Below, one piece after another: positions 53,882 to 62,548 of a DNA stretch of 64,000 nucleotides (its first letter is position 1; each line of letters opens with the position of its first letter). The position numbers and the translations under genes are program-made. Under the pieces are notes generated by a model. That model was not told the DNA's origin, did no database searches, and worked only from the letters and a program-made list of their open reading frames with translations. Source of the stretch: UBA4416 sp040387475 (GTDB taxonomy: Bacteria; Bacteroidota; Bacteroidia; B-17B0; Aurantibacillaceae); NCBI GenBank assembly GCA_040387475.1, contig JAZKDT010000018.1, positions 124,001 through 188,000 on the forward strand, in the 5' to 3' direction.

Positions 53882-55383
53882 TTTAAAATATTCTCTAATT
53901 GAATTCTAATTTTAGTTCCCATTTTTTGGTTATCATCAAACAGGTCTATGATTTCCATTTTATAATTTGAAGTTTGATTTAATCGATTCAGACTTTCTAT
54001 TTTATCCGATACTAATTTGGTTCCTTTTGAGTTCTTGCCAGCGCCATCTTTCAAATTCCTACCAACACCATTATCTTCAATTTCAATTATCGGTAATCCG
54101 TCTTGCAAGAAAATATTGACTTTTAGCTTAGGTTTCCTCATATTCCCTAAAGGTAACAAGCCATGCCAAATGGCATTTTCAATAAAAGGTTGTGTAATCA
54201 ATGAAGGAATTAAAATTTCCTTAAGATCCATGTCCTCTACCGAGTTTACTTCAAAGGAAAATTCATTTTTAAACCTAAGCTGCTCCAACTCTACATTTAA
54301 ATTGATTATCTGTATTTCTTCTGCTAATAATATCAAGTTTTTATCTGAATAATTTAAAACCTGTCTTAAAAAATAACTGAATTTTGCAATATATTGTACG
54401 GCTTTATCAATTTCATTTTTATATATGAGTTCCTGTATAGCAGCCAAGCAATTAGAAATAAAATGAGGATTCATCTGTGATTTAACCACTTTTAGCTCGA
54501 GTTCCGTAATTCTATTGACTAATTCAAGTTGTTCTTTTTGTCGATTTAAAGCATTTCGATTTCTAACGATTAAAATAATTATGGTTAAAACTAAGAGTAT
54601 AATAATAACCCCATATTTTAAAATTTCAGAAAAAATGTTTTTGATCCTATTTGGATTAGGAGCTTCATACAGTTCACTAATTTCTTGTTCTGATAATATT
54701 CGATGAAAAAATTGTATATCATCAAAAACGCCTTCAGAATAACGTTCGTTTTTAGAACTTGCGGTGTGACCTATCATAACAGAATCAGTTAACAAATATG
54801 TTGTTTTATAACACTTTTTGACCTTATTTTGTAGTTTTCCATCTACATAAAAAATCAAATAGTTGTTATCAAAAACTATAACTAAATGGTACCAAAGTCC
54901 AAACTTAAATTTATCTACAGAACCCACAGATACATCTTTTAAAGAGTCTCTAGCGGCGTAAGCAATTAATCTTTTGGAATAACAATCATATGAAATTTCG
55001 TAAGCTACGTTAAAGTCCAATTCTTGTTCGTTTTTTGTATAAATAATAGGATTATTATCATAGCCTTTTCCTGAGTAAACTCTTCGATCCAAACTAACCC
55101 ATAGTGAGATAGTTCCTTTTATTGGCTTTAATAAATTAGAAGTTGAAAGATTTAAGTAACTAGTAACATTTCCGTGTAAATAGACAGCGGACCGTTCATT
55201 TCCAAATCTGTCCGCAGTGAGCGTTACCCCCTCTGCTCTAGGTATAATTTTATCATCCTTTTCTTTAATTTCATGGTCGTTGAAATCAAATGTTAACGTA
55301 GAAGATGAATCTGCCTGGGCATAATAAATAATAGGACAAAAAAAAATTGAAATAAATAAAAGCCCTTTAGATATCATAAACAA
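53878..55383 (-). CDS. LytS-type sensor histidine kinase with N-terminal LamG domain (pair 2)
   Basis: A 501-residue paralogue of the kinase at 40.8 kb with the same layout: signal peptide (about 1-23), LamG domain (about 30-243), one membrane segment (about 256-273), coiled coil, and His_kinase domain with His307 in SQMNPHFISN, TQPFIENAIWHGL and EDNGVGRN. Identical length and near-identical kinase core point to tandem duplication, while LamG residues differ more, so the two may recognise different ligands. It follows the rfb operon in the same direction with 120 bp between. Confidence 0.9.
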   Translation of the reverse strand: MFMISKGLLFISIFFCPIIYYAQADSSSTLTFDFNDHEIKEKDDKIIPRAEGVTLTADRFGNERSAVYLHGNVTSYLNLSTSNLLKPIKGTISLWVSLDRRVYSGKGYDNNPIIYTKNEQELDFNVAYEISYDCYSKRLIAYAARDSLKDVSVGSVDKFKFGLWYHLVIVFDNNYLIFYVDGKLQNKVKKCYKTTYLLTDSVMIGHTASSKNERYSEGVFDDIQFFHRILSEQEISELYEAPNPNRIKNIFSEILKYGVIIILLVLTIIILIVRNRNALNRQKEQLELVNRITELELKVVKSQMNPHFISNCLAAIQELIYKNEIDKAVQYIAKFSYFLRQVLNYSDKNLILLAEEIQIINLNVELEQLRFKNEFSFEVNSVEDMDLKEILIPSLITQPFIENAIWHGLLPLGNMRKPKLKVNIFLQDGLPIIEIEDNGVGRNLKDGAGKNSKGTKLVSDKIESLNRLNQTSNYKMEIIDLFDDNQKMGTKIRIQLENILK

Positions 55384-55503
55384 TAGAAACTTGCAGGAAA
55401 ATTAAACTAAAAAAACAAAACCACGACTACCATTCGTGTTCTTTTTAGCACATTTTAATTTAAAAAAATCAATCCTCAGAGAAGACTTCCATATCAAACA
55501 GAT

Positions 55504-56811
55504 TTATTCCAAAATCTCCTCAAAACAGGCGATCATATAATTCATCATATCATGATTGATCATAGGAGTTACTCCTATCCAAAAAGTATCATTCACAATG
55601 ATATCCGTATTAGGAAGATCGCCAACGATGCGATAGTCGTAATCTTTAAAATAAGGTTGTTTGCGAAGATCTCCCGCAAATAATAAACGGGTGGCTACCT
55701 TTTTATCATTGAGTTTTTGTACGAGGTCGTTACGGGTTATGCCCGCATCTTTCTTTACCGTGATCAAAAACCCAAACCAGGACGGATTGGAATTCTCAGT
55801 AGCTTCAGGCAAAATAAGTTTATTGGTGTGCTTTGTCAAACCTTGTTTTAAAAGATCAAAATTTGTCCTTCTGATCTTCACAAATTCGTCGAGCTTTTCG
55901 AGTTGTGCTAGGCCAAGTGCGGCCTGCATGTCTGTAATTTTTAAGTTAAAGCCCTGGCGCGAATAAATGTATTTATGGTCGTAGCCCATAGGCAGATCGC
56001 CCAATTGCTGACAAAAACGCAAGCCGCAGGTATTATCCTTGCCCGGTTCGCACCAGCAATCGCGTCCCCAATCGCGGAAAGACTCTGCTATTTTTTTTAA
56101 TTTAGAATTAGAAGTATAAACTGCTCCACCCTCACCCATGGTGATGTGATGTGCCGGGTAAAAACTCAAAGTAGCTATATCGCCAAAAGTACCAACATGT
56201 TTACCATTATATGTTGCACCTAAAGCGTCGCAACAATCTTCCATTAACCAAAGATCATGTTTTTCGCAAAAGGCAGTGATGGCATCCAAATTAAATACAT
56301 TACCCATGGTATGGGCAATTACTACTGCTTTTGTTTTATGAGATAAAGCTCTCTCTAAATAGGTGACATCAATTTCGTAATGAGGTATGGTCACATCTAC
56401 AAATACTGGTATGGCTCCGTATTGTAAAATAGGATTCACAGTTGTTGGAAAAGAGGCCGCAACAGTAATTACTTCATCGCCTGGTTTAATTCTTTCTTCT
56501 CCTAACTCAGTTGCTGTTAAAGCAGAGAAAGCTACCAAATTAGCAGATGAACCGGAGTTAACCGTTAGTACGGCTTTAACGTTGATATACTTCGCCAGTT
56601 TTTTTTCGAATTCAGCATTGAATTTACCAGTGGTAAACCAGGCATCCAAAGCCGAATCGGTAATGTATTGCATTTCTTTGTGATCGAATACTTTTCCGCT
56701 AACAGGAACAGCAGATTCTCCGGGAACAAATGCTTTTTGTTTAAAGGCTTCATCATGATACTCTTTAATTAAAGCATGGATCTGATGTTTGATATCTAAT
56801 AATTTCGACAT
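55504..56811 (-). CDS. rfbH: CDP-4-keto-6-deoxy-D-glucose 3-dehydrase (RfbH/DdhC)
   Basis: PMP-dependent, iron-sulfur enzyme that removes the C3 hydroxyl from CDP-4-keto-6-deoxyglucose with an electron-donating reductase. The fold is DegT/DnrJ-like aspartate aminotransferase, but the position of the PLP Lys holds His: YPAHHITMGEGG, with His221 aligned to the Lys of SFxPTK in aminotransferases. This Lys-to-His change is diagnostic of the E1 dehydrase. Cysteines 193/194, 252, 254 and 262 (DCWCEPGKDNTCG) can bind the [2Fe-2S] cluster. At 435 residues length is typical. The E3 reductase partner (RfbI/AscD) is not in the window. Starts 1 bp after rfbG. Confidence 0.93.
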   Translation of the reverse strand: MSKLLDIKHQIHALIKEYHDEAFKQKAFVPGESAVPVSGKVFDHKEMQYITDSALDAWFTTGKFNAEFEKKLAKYINVKAVLTVNSGSSANLVAFSALTATELGEERIKPGDEVITVAASFPTTVNPILQYGAIPVFVDVTIPHYEIDVTYLERALSHKTKAVVIAHTMGNVFNLDAITAFCEKHDLWLMEDCCDALGATYNGKHVGTFGDIATLSFYPAHHITMGEGGAVYTSNSKLKKIAESFRDWGRDCWCEPGKDNTCGLRFCQQLGDLPMGYDHKYIYSRQGFNLKITDMQAALGLAQLEKLDEFVKIRRTNFDLLKQGLTKHTNKLILPEATENSNPSWFGFLITVKKDAGITRNDLVQKLNDKKVATRLLFAGDLRKQPYFKDYDYRIVGDLPNTDIIVNDTFWIGVTPMINHDMMNYMIACFEEILE

Positions 56812-56812
56812 T

Positions 56813-57886
56813 TTATTTAGTGCAATAAGATTCTATTTGTTTAACGCGGCAATCGTATATATTATTTTTTGGATCCAATTCCTGCAAATAACCGGCAATG
56901 GTAAATTGTATGGTCTCTTCAAAATCCAGTCTTGGTTTCCAATCCAGCAAATTAACGGCTTTGGTAATATCCAGTTTTAATAACCCTGCTTCATGCAATT
57001 TTTCAGTTGATTTGGTAGTTTCAATCTGAATAGACGGAATGAGTATCTTTACTTCAGAAACAACATCTCCTACATTGTAGTTTTCAAAAGCCGAAGGACC
57101 GAAATTCCAACCGCCCGAAAATGATTTTCCATTGTTCCATAACTTCTCCGCTAATTTCATATAACCAAATACAGGTTCCAATACAAATTGCCATGGGCGA
57201 ACAGAATTTGGATTTCGGATAACAGATGTTTGTTTTGATTCATAAGCTCTTACCATATCCGGAATGATACGATTATCGGCCCAATCGCCACCGCCAATAA
57301 CATTACCTGCCCTACCCGATGCTACGTGTGTTGTATTGTCTTTGCTGAAAAATGATTTGATATATGAATTGGTAATTAGCTCCGAACAGCCTTTAGAGGC
57401 GCTATAAGGATCATCGCCACCCATGGCGTCATTCTCACGATAGCCCCATAGCCATTCATTGTTTTGATAGCATTTATCTGTTGTTACATTGATGGCGACT
57501 TTAACGGAAGGACAATTTCTAACCGCTTCAAAAAAATTAACCGTTCCCATTAAATTAGTCTCGAAATTATAATGAGGATTATTATATGATTCGATCACTA
57601 AAGGTTGAGCGGCCAAATGAAATGCCATATCAGGCTTTACTTCATTAAAATAATTTTGCAGTTGTTCTAAATTTCTCACGTCACCATCTACATGCTTTAT
57701 TTTTTCGGAAAGTTTAGTGGTGACAAAATTATCTTTATTTGTCAAGGTCGGTAAAGCATAGCCATAGACATCTGCTCCTAATTCTTTTAACCAGATACAC
57801 ATCCAGGAGCCTTTGAAACCTGTATCTCCGGTTACCAGCACCTTTTTACCTTTATATATATTTGAAAACAGATCCAGTTGTATCAT
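56813..57886 (-). CDS. rfbG: CDP-glucose 4,6-dehydratase
   Basis: SDR enzyme that converts CDP-glucose to CDP-4-keto-6-deoxyglucose, the second step of 3,6-dideoxyhexose synthesis. The NAD-binding motif is TGDTGFKGSW (about 19-28) and the catalytic Tyr/Lys pair lies in DPYSASKGCSEL (about 155-166). The block NVTTDKCYQNNEW and RAGNVIGGGDWADNRIIPD are characteristic of this dehydratase as against the dTDP enzyme. The 357-residue length is normal. It lies between rfbF (6 bp upstream) and rfbH. Confidence 0.95.
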   Translation of the reverse strand: MIQLDLFSNIYKGKKVLVTGDTGFKGSWMCIWLKELGADVYGYALPTLTNKDNFVTTKLSEKIKHVDGDVRNLEQLQNYFNEVKPDMAFHLAAQPLVIESYNNPHYNFETNLMGTVNFFEAVRNCPSVKVAINVTTDKCYQNNEWLWGYRENDAMGGDDPYSASKGCSELITNSYIKSFFSKDNTTHVASGRAGNVIGGGDWADNRIIPDMVRAYESKQTSVIRNPNSVRPWQFVLEPVFGYMKLAEKLWNNGKSFSGGWNFGPSAFENYNVGDVVSEVKILIPSIQIETTKSTEKLHEAGLLKLDITKAVNLLDWKPRLDFEETIQFTIAGYLQELDPKNNIYDCRVKQIESYCTK

Positions 57887-57892
57887 GAGCTT

Positions 57893-58672
57893 TTATTTCC
57901 AGATTTTCCATTTAGCTGAACCGCTTTGCCACATATCTTCCAGTTCGATTTTATCTCTTAAAGCATCCATACATTTCCAAAAGCCGTCGTGTTCATAGGC
58001 CGATAGCTGCCCCGAATTGGCAATGTCTATCAATGGTTTTTTCTCCCACTGCACATCATCCATATCGCTCTCTAAATGTTTGAAAATTTCTGGCTGCAAT
58101 ACAAAAAAACCTCCGTTAATTCTCACGCCATCACCCACCGGTTTTTCCTGGAATGTTTTTACGGTACCATTTTCATCGGTATCTAAATTTCCGAAACGTC
58201 CCGGTAATTGTATTGAACACAAAGTAGCCATTTTACCTGCTTTTTTATGGAAGTGTAGCAAATCGTTAATATTGATATCTGCCACACCATCGCCATAAGT
58301 GAGCATAAAAGGTTCGTTACCCACATATTTTTGAATGCGTTTAATACGGCCTGCCGTATTGGTATTGATACCTGTATCTACTAAGGTTACTTTCCAGTTC
58401 TCAGATCCGGTATTGTGTACTTCCATTTTATTGTTTGCCAGGTCGAAAGTTACATCGGTTTGATGCAAAAAATAATTGGCAAAGTATTCTTTGATCACAT
58501 AACCTTTGTAACCACAACAAATAACAAATTCATTAAAGCCATAGTGACTGTATATTTTCATGATATGCCATAAAATAGGCTTACCGCCAATTTCTACCAT
58601 AGGCTTTGGACGAGTATCTGTTTCTTCCGATAAACGTGTACCTAAACCTCCTGCTAAAATAACTACCTTCAT
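57893..58672 (-). CDS. rfbF: Glucose-1-phosphate cytidylyltransferase
   Basis: Forms CDP-glucose from CTP and glucose-1-phosphate, the first committed step of CDP-dideoxyhexose synthesis. Nucleotide-binding signature ILAGGLGTRLSEETDTRPKP at the N-terminus, MLTYGDGVADI (about 118-128) with a metal-binding Asp, and the typical GGFFVLQPEIF (about 192-202) are present. The 259-residue length is as expected. Gene order rfbF-rfbG-rfbH (as transcribed) is the classic one from enterobacterial O-antigen clusters. Confidence 0.95.
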   Translation of the reverse strand: MKVVILAGGLGTRLSEETDTRPKPMVEIGGKPILWHIMKIYSHYGFNEFVICCGYKGYVIKEYFANYFLHQTDVTFDLANNKMEVHNTGSENWKVTLVDTGINTNTAGRIKRIQKYVGNEPFMLTYGDGVADININDLLHFHKKAGKMATLCSIQLPGRFGNLDTDENGTVKTFQEKPVGDGVRINGGFFVLQPEIFKHLESDMDDVQWEKKPLIDIANSGQLSAYEHDGFWKCMDALRDKIELEDMWQSGSAKWKIWK

Positions 58673-58684
58673 AAATATCTTTAC

Positions 58685-59623
58685 TTAAAAATTAATGCGT
58701 TCTTTTTCTATTACCAATGGTCGTTTCCTTATTTGCGTATGAATAGCGCCAATATATTCGCCAATAATCCCGATAAAAAATAACTGAACCGACGAAAAGA
58801 AAAATATTCCTATTACCATAGGAGCCGTCCCAATTTGAAATTCATACCAATAAACCAACTTATAAATAAAATAAGCTATAGCCACCAGAAAACTAATTAT
58901 AGCAGAGAAAAACCCCACAAAGGCTGATAACCTCAAGGGCAATTTTGAATGACTGGTAAAGCCAAGCATCGCTACATCATACAATTTGAAAAAATTCGAA
59001 CTGGTTTTACCCGCAAATCTTTTAGGTTGTGTGTATGGAATTTCGAAACGATTAAAGCCAAGTTCTGTTACAAGCCCCCTTAAATACGGGTACTGATCTT
59101 CTAAATTACCTAAAATTTTAATAAATTTCTGATCATACAAACCAAAGCCAGTAAAATTTTTGATAATTGGCTCCCCATCCGAAGCGCTAGCTAATAGGTT
59201 ATAAAAAAATTTACGAACGCCAAACATAAGAGCATTTTCTTTGCTTTGTGTTTTAACGCCGATCACAATTTCATAACCTTCCTCCCATTTTTTAATGAAA
59301 TCAGCAATCAATTCCACTGGGTCCTGAAAATCAGCTACTAAATACACAACTGCATCGCCTTTACATTGGATTAAACCGTAAAATGGCGACTTTATCCAAC
59401 CAAAATTTCTTGCATTAACGATTACTTTAACGTTTTTATCATGTTGAACTATTTCTTTCAATATTTCTAATGATTTATCAGAAGAATGATTATCAATGAA
59501 TACGTGTTCATAATTATAATGGGGCAAATCATTAAATACTTTCTTTACAGCGCCTACTAATAATGCGATATTTGATTCTTCATTAAAGCAAGGAGTTAAT
59601 ATTGAAATAGTTTTTTTTGTCAT
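58685..59623 (-). CDS. Family 2 glycosyltransferase, GtrB/DPM1-like with two C-terminal membrane segments
   Basis: A 312-residue GT2 enzyme that probably loads a sugar on undecaprenyl phosphate or an O-antigen intermediate at the inner membrane. The catalytic domain starts ISILTPCFNEESNIALLV and contains VYLVADFQDPVELI (about 93-106; DxQDP motif of this group). Two membrane segments follow (about 230-255 and 265-290). It is the first gene of the minus-strand operon, ending 12 bp before rfbF; a candidate promoter lies 16 bp upstream. Confidence 0.9.
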   Translation of the reverse strand: MTKKTISILTPCFNEESNIALLVGAVKKVFNDLPHYNYEHVFIDNHSSDKSLEILKEIVQHDKNVKVIVNARNFGWIKSPFYGLIQCKGDAVVYLVADFQDPVELIADFIKKWEEGYEIVIGVKTQSKENALMFGVRKFFYNLLASASDGEPIIKNFTGFGLYDQKFIKILGNLEDQYPYLRGLVTELGFNRFEIPYTQPKRFAGKTSSNFFKLYDVAMLGFTSHSKLPLRLSAFVGFFSAIISFLVAIAYFIYKLVYWYEFQIGTAPMVIGIFFFSSVQLFFIGIIGEYIGAIHTQIRKRPLVIEKERINF

Positions 59624-59638
59624 GTTTTTTTACTCATT

Positions 59639-59646
59639 CAAAAATA
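59639..59646 (-). promoter_or_regulatory. Candidate -7 element of the minus-strand polysaccharide operon (TATTTTTG)
   Basis: TAnnTTTG match on the minus strand, 15 bp from the GT2 ATG at 59623, in the divergent intergenic region. Confidence 0.35.
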
Positions 59647-59699
59647 GAATATTTTTTCATTATTGTTGTAATTATTTTACTTCTTTAAATGAATTAGAT

Positions 59700-59707
59700 T
59701 ATATTTG
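59700..59707 (+). promoter_or_regulatory. Candidate -7 element of the plus-strand operon (TATATTTG)
   Basis: Exact TAnnTTTG match 42 bp before the epimerase ATG at 59750. With the minus-strand candidate at 59639 it forms a divergent promoter pair. Confidence 0.4.
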
Positions 59708-59749
59708 TTTGTCTAGTTTTTTATTGGGAACTATTCATTTTTTATATCT

Positions 59750-60793
59750 ATGAATACAATCATTACAGAAGACCTAAATACAATAATTAATCAATTCGAA
59801 AATTGGGATAGATTAAAAAATAAAACAGTTTTAATTTCTGGAGCTAACGGATTTTTACCAGCTTATCTTGTTGAGACTTTAATTGAAGTTAATAATCGTT
59901 TTGAAGCCAATATTACAATTATTGGCTTAGTAAGAAATCATGAAAAAGCAAAAGCTAGATTCAATAAGCATTTAGAAAACAAATACTTACAACTAATAAT
60001 ACAAGATGTATGTGACCCTATAGCTATTGACAAAAAAATCGATTTCATAATTCACGCTGCAAGTCAGGCGAGCCCAAAATATTATGGTGTAGACCCTGTT
60101 GGTACTTTAAGCGCTAACGTTATAGGCACATTAAACTTAGCTAAATTAGGAGTAAAAAATAAAGTAGAATCCTTTCTATACTTTAGTTCTAGTGAAGTTT
60201 ATGGAGAATTACCAGAGTCATTAATGCCTGTAAAAGAGAATGTATTTGGATTTATCGACCCTGCAAGGGTTAGATCTTGTTATGGAGAAAGCAAACGAAT
60301 GGGAGAAACCATTTGTGCTAGTTATCTTCATCAATATGGTTTAAAAGCAAAAATAGTTCGTCCATTTCATACATATGGCCCAGGAATGATGCTTGATGAC
60401 GGAAGAGTATATGCCGATTTTATTGCAAATGTAATTTCTAAAAAAGATATAATTTTAAACAGTGATGGCTCGGCACGAAGAGCATTTTGTTATTTAACAG
60501 ATGCCACTGTTGGTTTTTTAAAAATACTATTAGATGGTAAAGACGGGGAAGCCTATAATGTAGGAAATCCTAAGGAAGAATATAGTATTTTGGAACTTGC
60601 GCAATTAATAATTGACTTAAGACCAGAATTAAAATTAAATGTAAAGGTAAATTTACCGGATAATAATGGCAATTATTTAAAAAGTACCGTTTCTAAAAAT
60701 TCCCCAAATATTGACAAAATGAATGAACTTTCATGGAAACCAAACGTTTCGGTTAGTGATGGTTTTAACAGAACAATTAAAAGTTTTAATTAA
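59750..60793 (+). CDS. SDR-family NAD-dependent epimerase/dehydratase (putative CDP-sugar reductase or epimerase)
   Basis: A 347-residue extended SDR. The Rossmann motif is unusual in detail, SGANGFLPAYLVE (about 29-41) in place of TGGAGFIGSHL, the same departure seen in some LPS-cluster SDRs. FSSSEVYGE (about 145-153) and YGESKRMGE (about 180-188) carry the catalytic Ser and Tyr/Lys. Given the neighbours it may reduce or epimerise the 4-keto-3,6-dideoxy sugar (as abequose or paratose synthases do), or act after the transketolase; sequence alone does not decide. First gene of the plus-strand operon; its codon use is AT-rich. Confidence 0.82.
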   Translation: MNTIITEDLNTIINQFENWDRLKNKTVLISGANGFLPAYLVETLIEVNNRFEANITIIGLVRNHEKAKARFNKHLENKYLQLIIQDVCDPIAIDKKIDFIIHAASQASPKYYGVDPVGTLSANVIGTLNLAKLGVKNKVESFLYFSSSEVYGELPESLMPVKENVFGFIDPARVRSCYGESKRMGETICASYLHQYGLKAKIVRPFHTYGPGMMLDDGRVYADFIANVISKKDIILNSDGSARRAFCYLTDATVGFLKILLDGKDGEAYNVGNPKEEYSILELAQLIIDLRPELKLNVKVNLPDNNGNYLKSTVSKNSPNIDKMNELSWKPNVSVSDGFNRTIKSFN

Positions 60794-60794
60794 T

Positions 60795-61736
60795 ATGAAA
60801 ATAAACGATTTAAAGGAGAGGTTTAAAAATAATGAGGTATCAAAAGCTGATTTTATAACTCAAATGCATGAGCGGCATAAAATATTATTTGATTTTGCGA
60901 AAAATATTAACAATACAGAAATAGCTGAGATTTCTATAAAAAACGGTCAGGTAATTTACACTTCAAATGCCACTACATACCATAAAGGAGGCTCAAAGTT
61001 TATATCAGATATAAATGATAGAAGAACTGCTCCAGTTGAAGCATTTAATTTTGATTTTTATGAGCCTAAGGACTCTGAAATTATATATCGATTAGTAAAA
61101 GATGGTGACACAATATTTGATATTGGCGCCAACATCGGTTGGTATTCGATTCATTTAGCTATGAAATTAAACTCTAGTAAAATTTATTCTTTTGAGCCAA
61201 TACCATCAACATTTAATCAACTTAAACTTAATATTGAATTAAATAGTTGTGAAAATATTGTTTTAAATAATTTGGCTCTTACTGATAAAAAACAGAAACT
61301 TTCCTTTTATTATTCACCGAGTAATACAGTAGCATCTTCATCGCGTAATATTATGGAAAATGATGAAGCTCAATTAATAGAATGCGACGCCAATACAATT
61401 GATGAATATATGGTAGAAAATAATATTACCTCATTAGATTTTATTAAATGTGATGTTGAAGGTGCGGAATTCTTTGTTTATAAAGGCGGAGTAAAAGTCT
61501 TTGAAAAATTCAAGCCTATTATTTTTACTGAAATGCTTAGAAAATGGGCGGCAAAATTTGATTATCATCCAAACGATATTGTTAAACTATTTACAGATAT
61601 TGGCTACAAATGTTTCCTCATAAATAACAATTGGTTAGCTGAAATAACAGAGATTACGGAAGGGACTGTCGAAACAAATTTTGTTTTTCTGCATTCAGAA
61701 AAACATAAAACACAAATTGAACGATTTATAAAATAA
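60795..61736 (+). CDS. FkbM-family methyltransferase
   Basis: SAM-dependent O-methyltransferase of 313 residues from ATG 60795, one base after the epimerase stop; a longer frame from 60723 overlaps that gene and is unlikely. The SAM-binding block IFDIGANIGWYSIHLA (about 111-126) and later DFIKCDVEGAEFFVYKGG (about 215-232) are the FkbM signature. Such enzymes often methylate a sugar hydroxyl in surface glycans. In this operon a ring position of the dideoxy or branched sugar is a plausible target, but that is inference. Confidence 0.88.
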   Translation: MKINDLKERFKNNEVSKADFITQMHERHKILFDFAKNINNTEIAEISIKNGQVIYTSNATTYHKGGSKFISDINDRRTAPVEAFNFDFYEPKDSEIIYRLVKDGDTIFDIGANIGWYSIHLAMKLNSSKIYSFEPIPSTFNQLKLNIELNSCENIVLNNLALTDKKQKLSFYYSPSNTVASSSRNIMENDEAQLIECDANTIDEYMVENNITSLDFIKCDVEGAEFFVYKGGVKVFEKFKPIIFTEMLRKWAAKFDYHPNDIVKLFTDIGYKCFLINNNWLAEITEITEGTVETNFVFLHSEKHKTQIERFIK

Positions 61737-61742
61737 ACACAC

Positions 61743-62546
61743 ATGCAAACTTCCGCAGATTTTGCTAGAGAAATAAGAAAAACTACTCTTAACATGGTTT
61801 TCAACGCAAAGGCGTCACATATTGGAGGTGCTTTTTCAATGGCGGATATTTTATCTGTGTTGTATAACGACATCTTAAAAATAGATCCTTTACAACCTGA
61901 AAACGAAACGAGAGATCGGTTTTTATTATCAAAAGGACACGCATGTACCTCATTGTATGCAACTCTCGGTTTAAAAGGTTTTTTTGATATAAAAGAATTG
62001 GATACTTATGCTACTGATGGTAGTAAATATTTATCTCATACTAGTCACTATATTTCAGGTGTTGAAATTTCTGCAGGAAGCTTAGGGCATGCGTTACCAG
62101 TTGCGTGTGGCTTAGCAATTGCTTCTCAAAAGAAACAAAAAACATGGAAAACTTATTGTTTATTAAGTGATGGAGAATTAAATGAAGGTTCAAATTGGGA
62201 AAGTATTTTATTAGCACCGCAATTGAAATTAAAAAATCTGATATTAATAATAGATTATAACAAAATACAAAGTTTTGGTTTTGTAAAGGACGTCATTGAC
62301 ATTGAACCTTTATCAAAAAAATTTGAAGCATTTAATTGGGAAACCTATGAAATTGATGGGCATAATCACGAAGAATTGCTAAAGACTTTTAAAGCATGTG
62401 ATAATCAAAATCAAAAACCAAAAGTTATTATTTGTAATACTATTAAAGGGAAAGGTGTTAGTTTTATGGAAAATAAATTACTGTGGCACTATAAATCACC
62501 AAGTCAAGAAGAGTATAATCAGGCACTTGAAGAACTTAATTACTAA
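61743..62546 (+). CDS. Transketolase, N-terminal (thiamine diphosphate-binding) subunit
   Basis: A 267-residue half-transketolase. It carries the thiamine diphosphate signature GDGELNEGSNWE ... IIDYN (about 141-180), the early HIGGAFSMADILSVLYND and LSKGHACTSLYA blocks and GVEISAGSLGHALPVACGLA. The second half is a separate gene 2 bp downstream. Transketolase moves a two-carbon ketol unit. Split transketolases in surface-polysaccharide clusters are thought to act on nucleotide sugars rather than central metabolism, and its place beside CDP-dideoxyhexose genes fits that. Normal full-length transketolase is not seen in the window. Confidence 0.9.
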   Translation: MQTSADFAREIRKTTLNMVFNAKASHIGGAFSMADILSVLYNDILKIDPLQPENETRDRFLLSKGHACTSLYATLGLKGFFDIKELDTYATDGSKYLSHTSHYISGVEISAGSLGHALPVACGLAIASQKKQKTWKTYCLLSDGELNEGSNWESILLAPQLKLKNLILIIDYNKIQSFGFVKDVIDIEPLSKKFEAFNWETYEIDGHNHEELLKTFKACDNQNQKPKVIICNTIKGKGVSFMENKLLWHYKSPSQEEYNQALEELNY

Positions 62547-62548
62547 TT

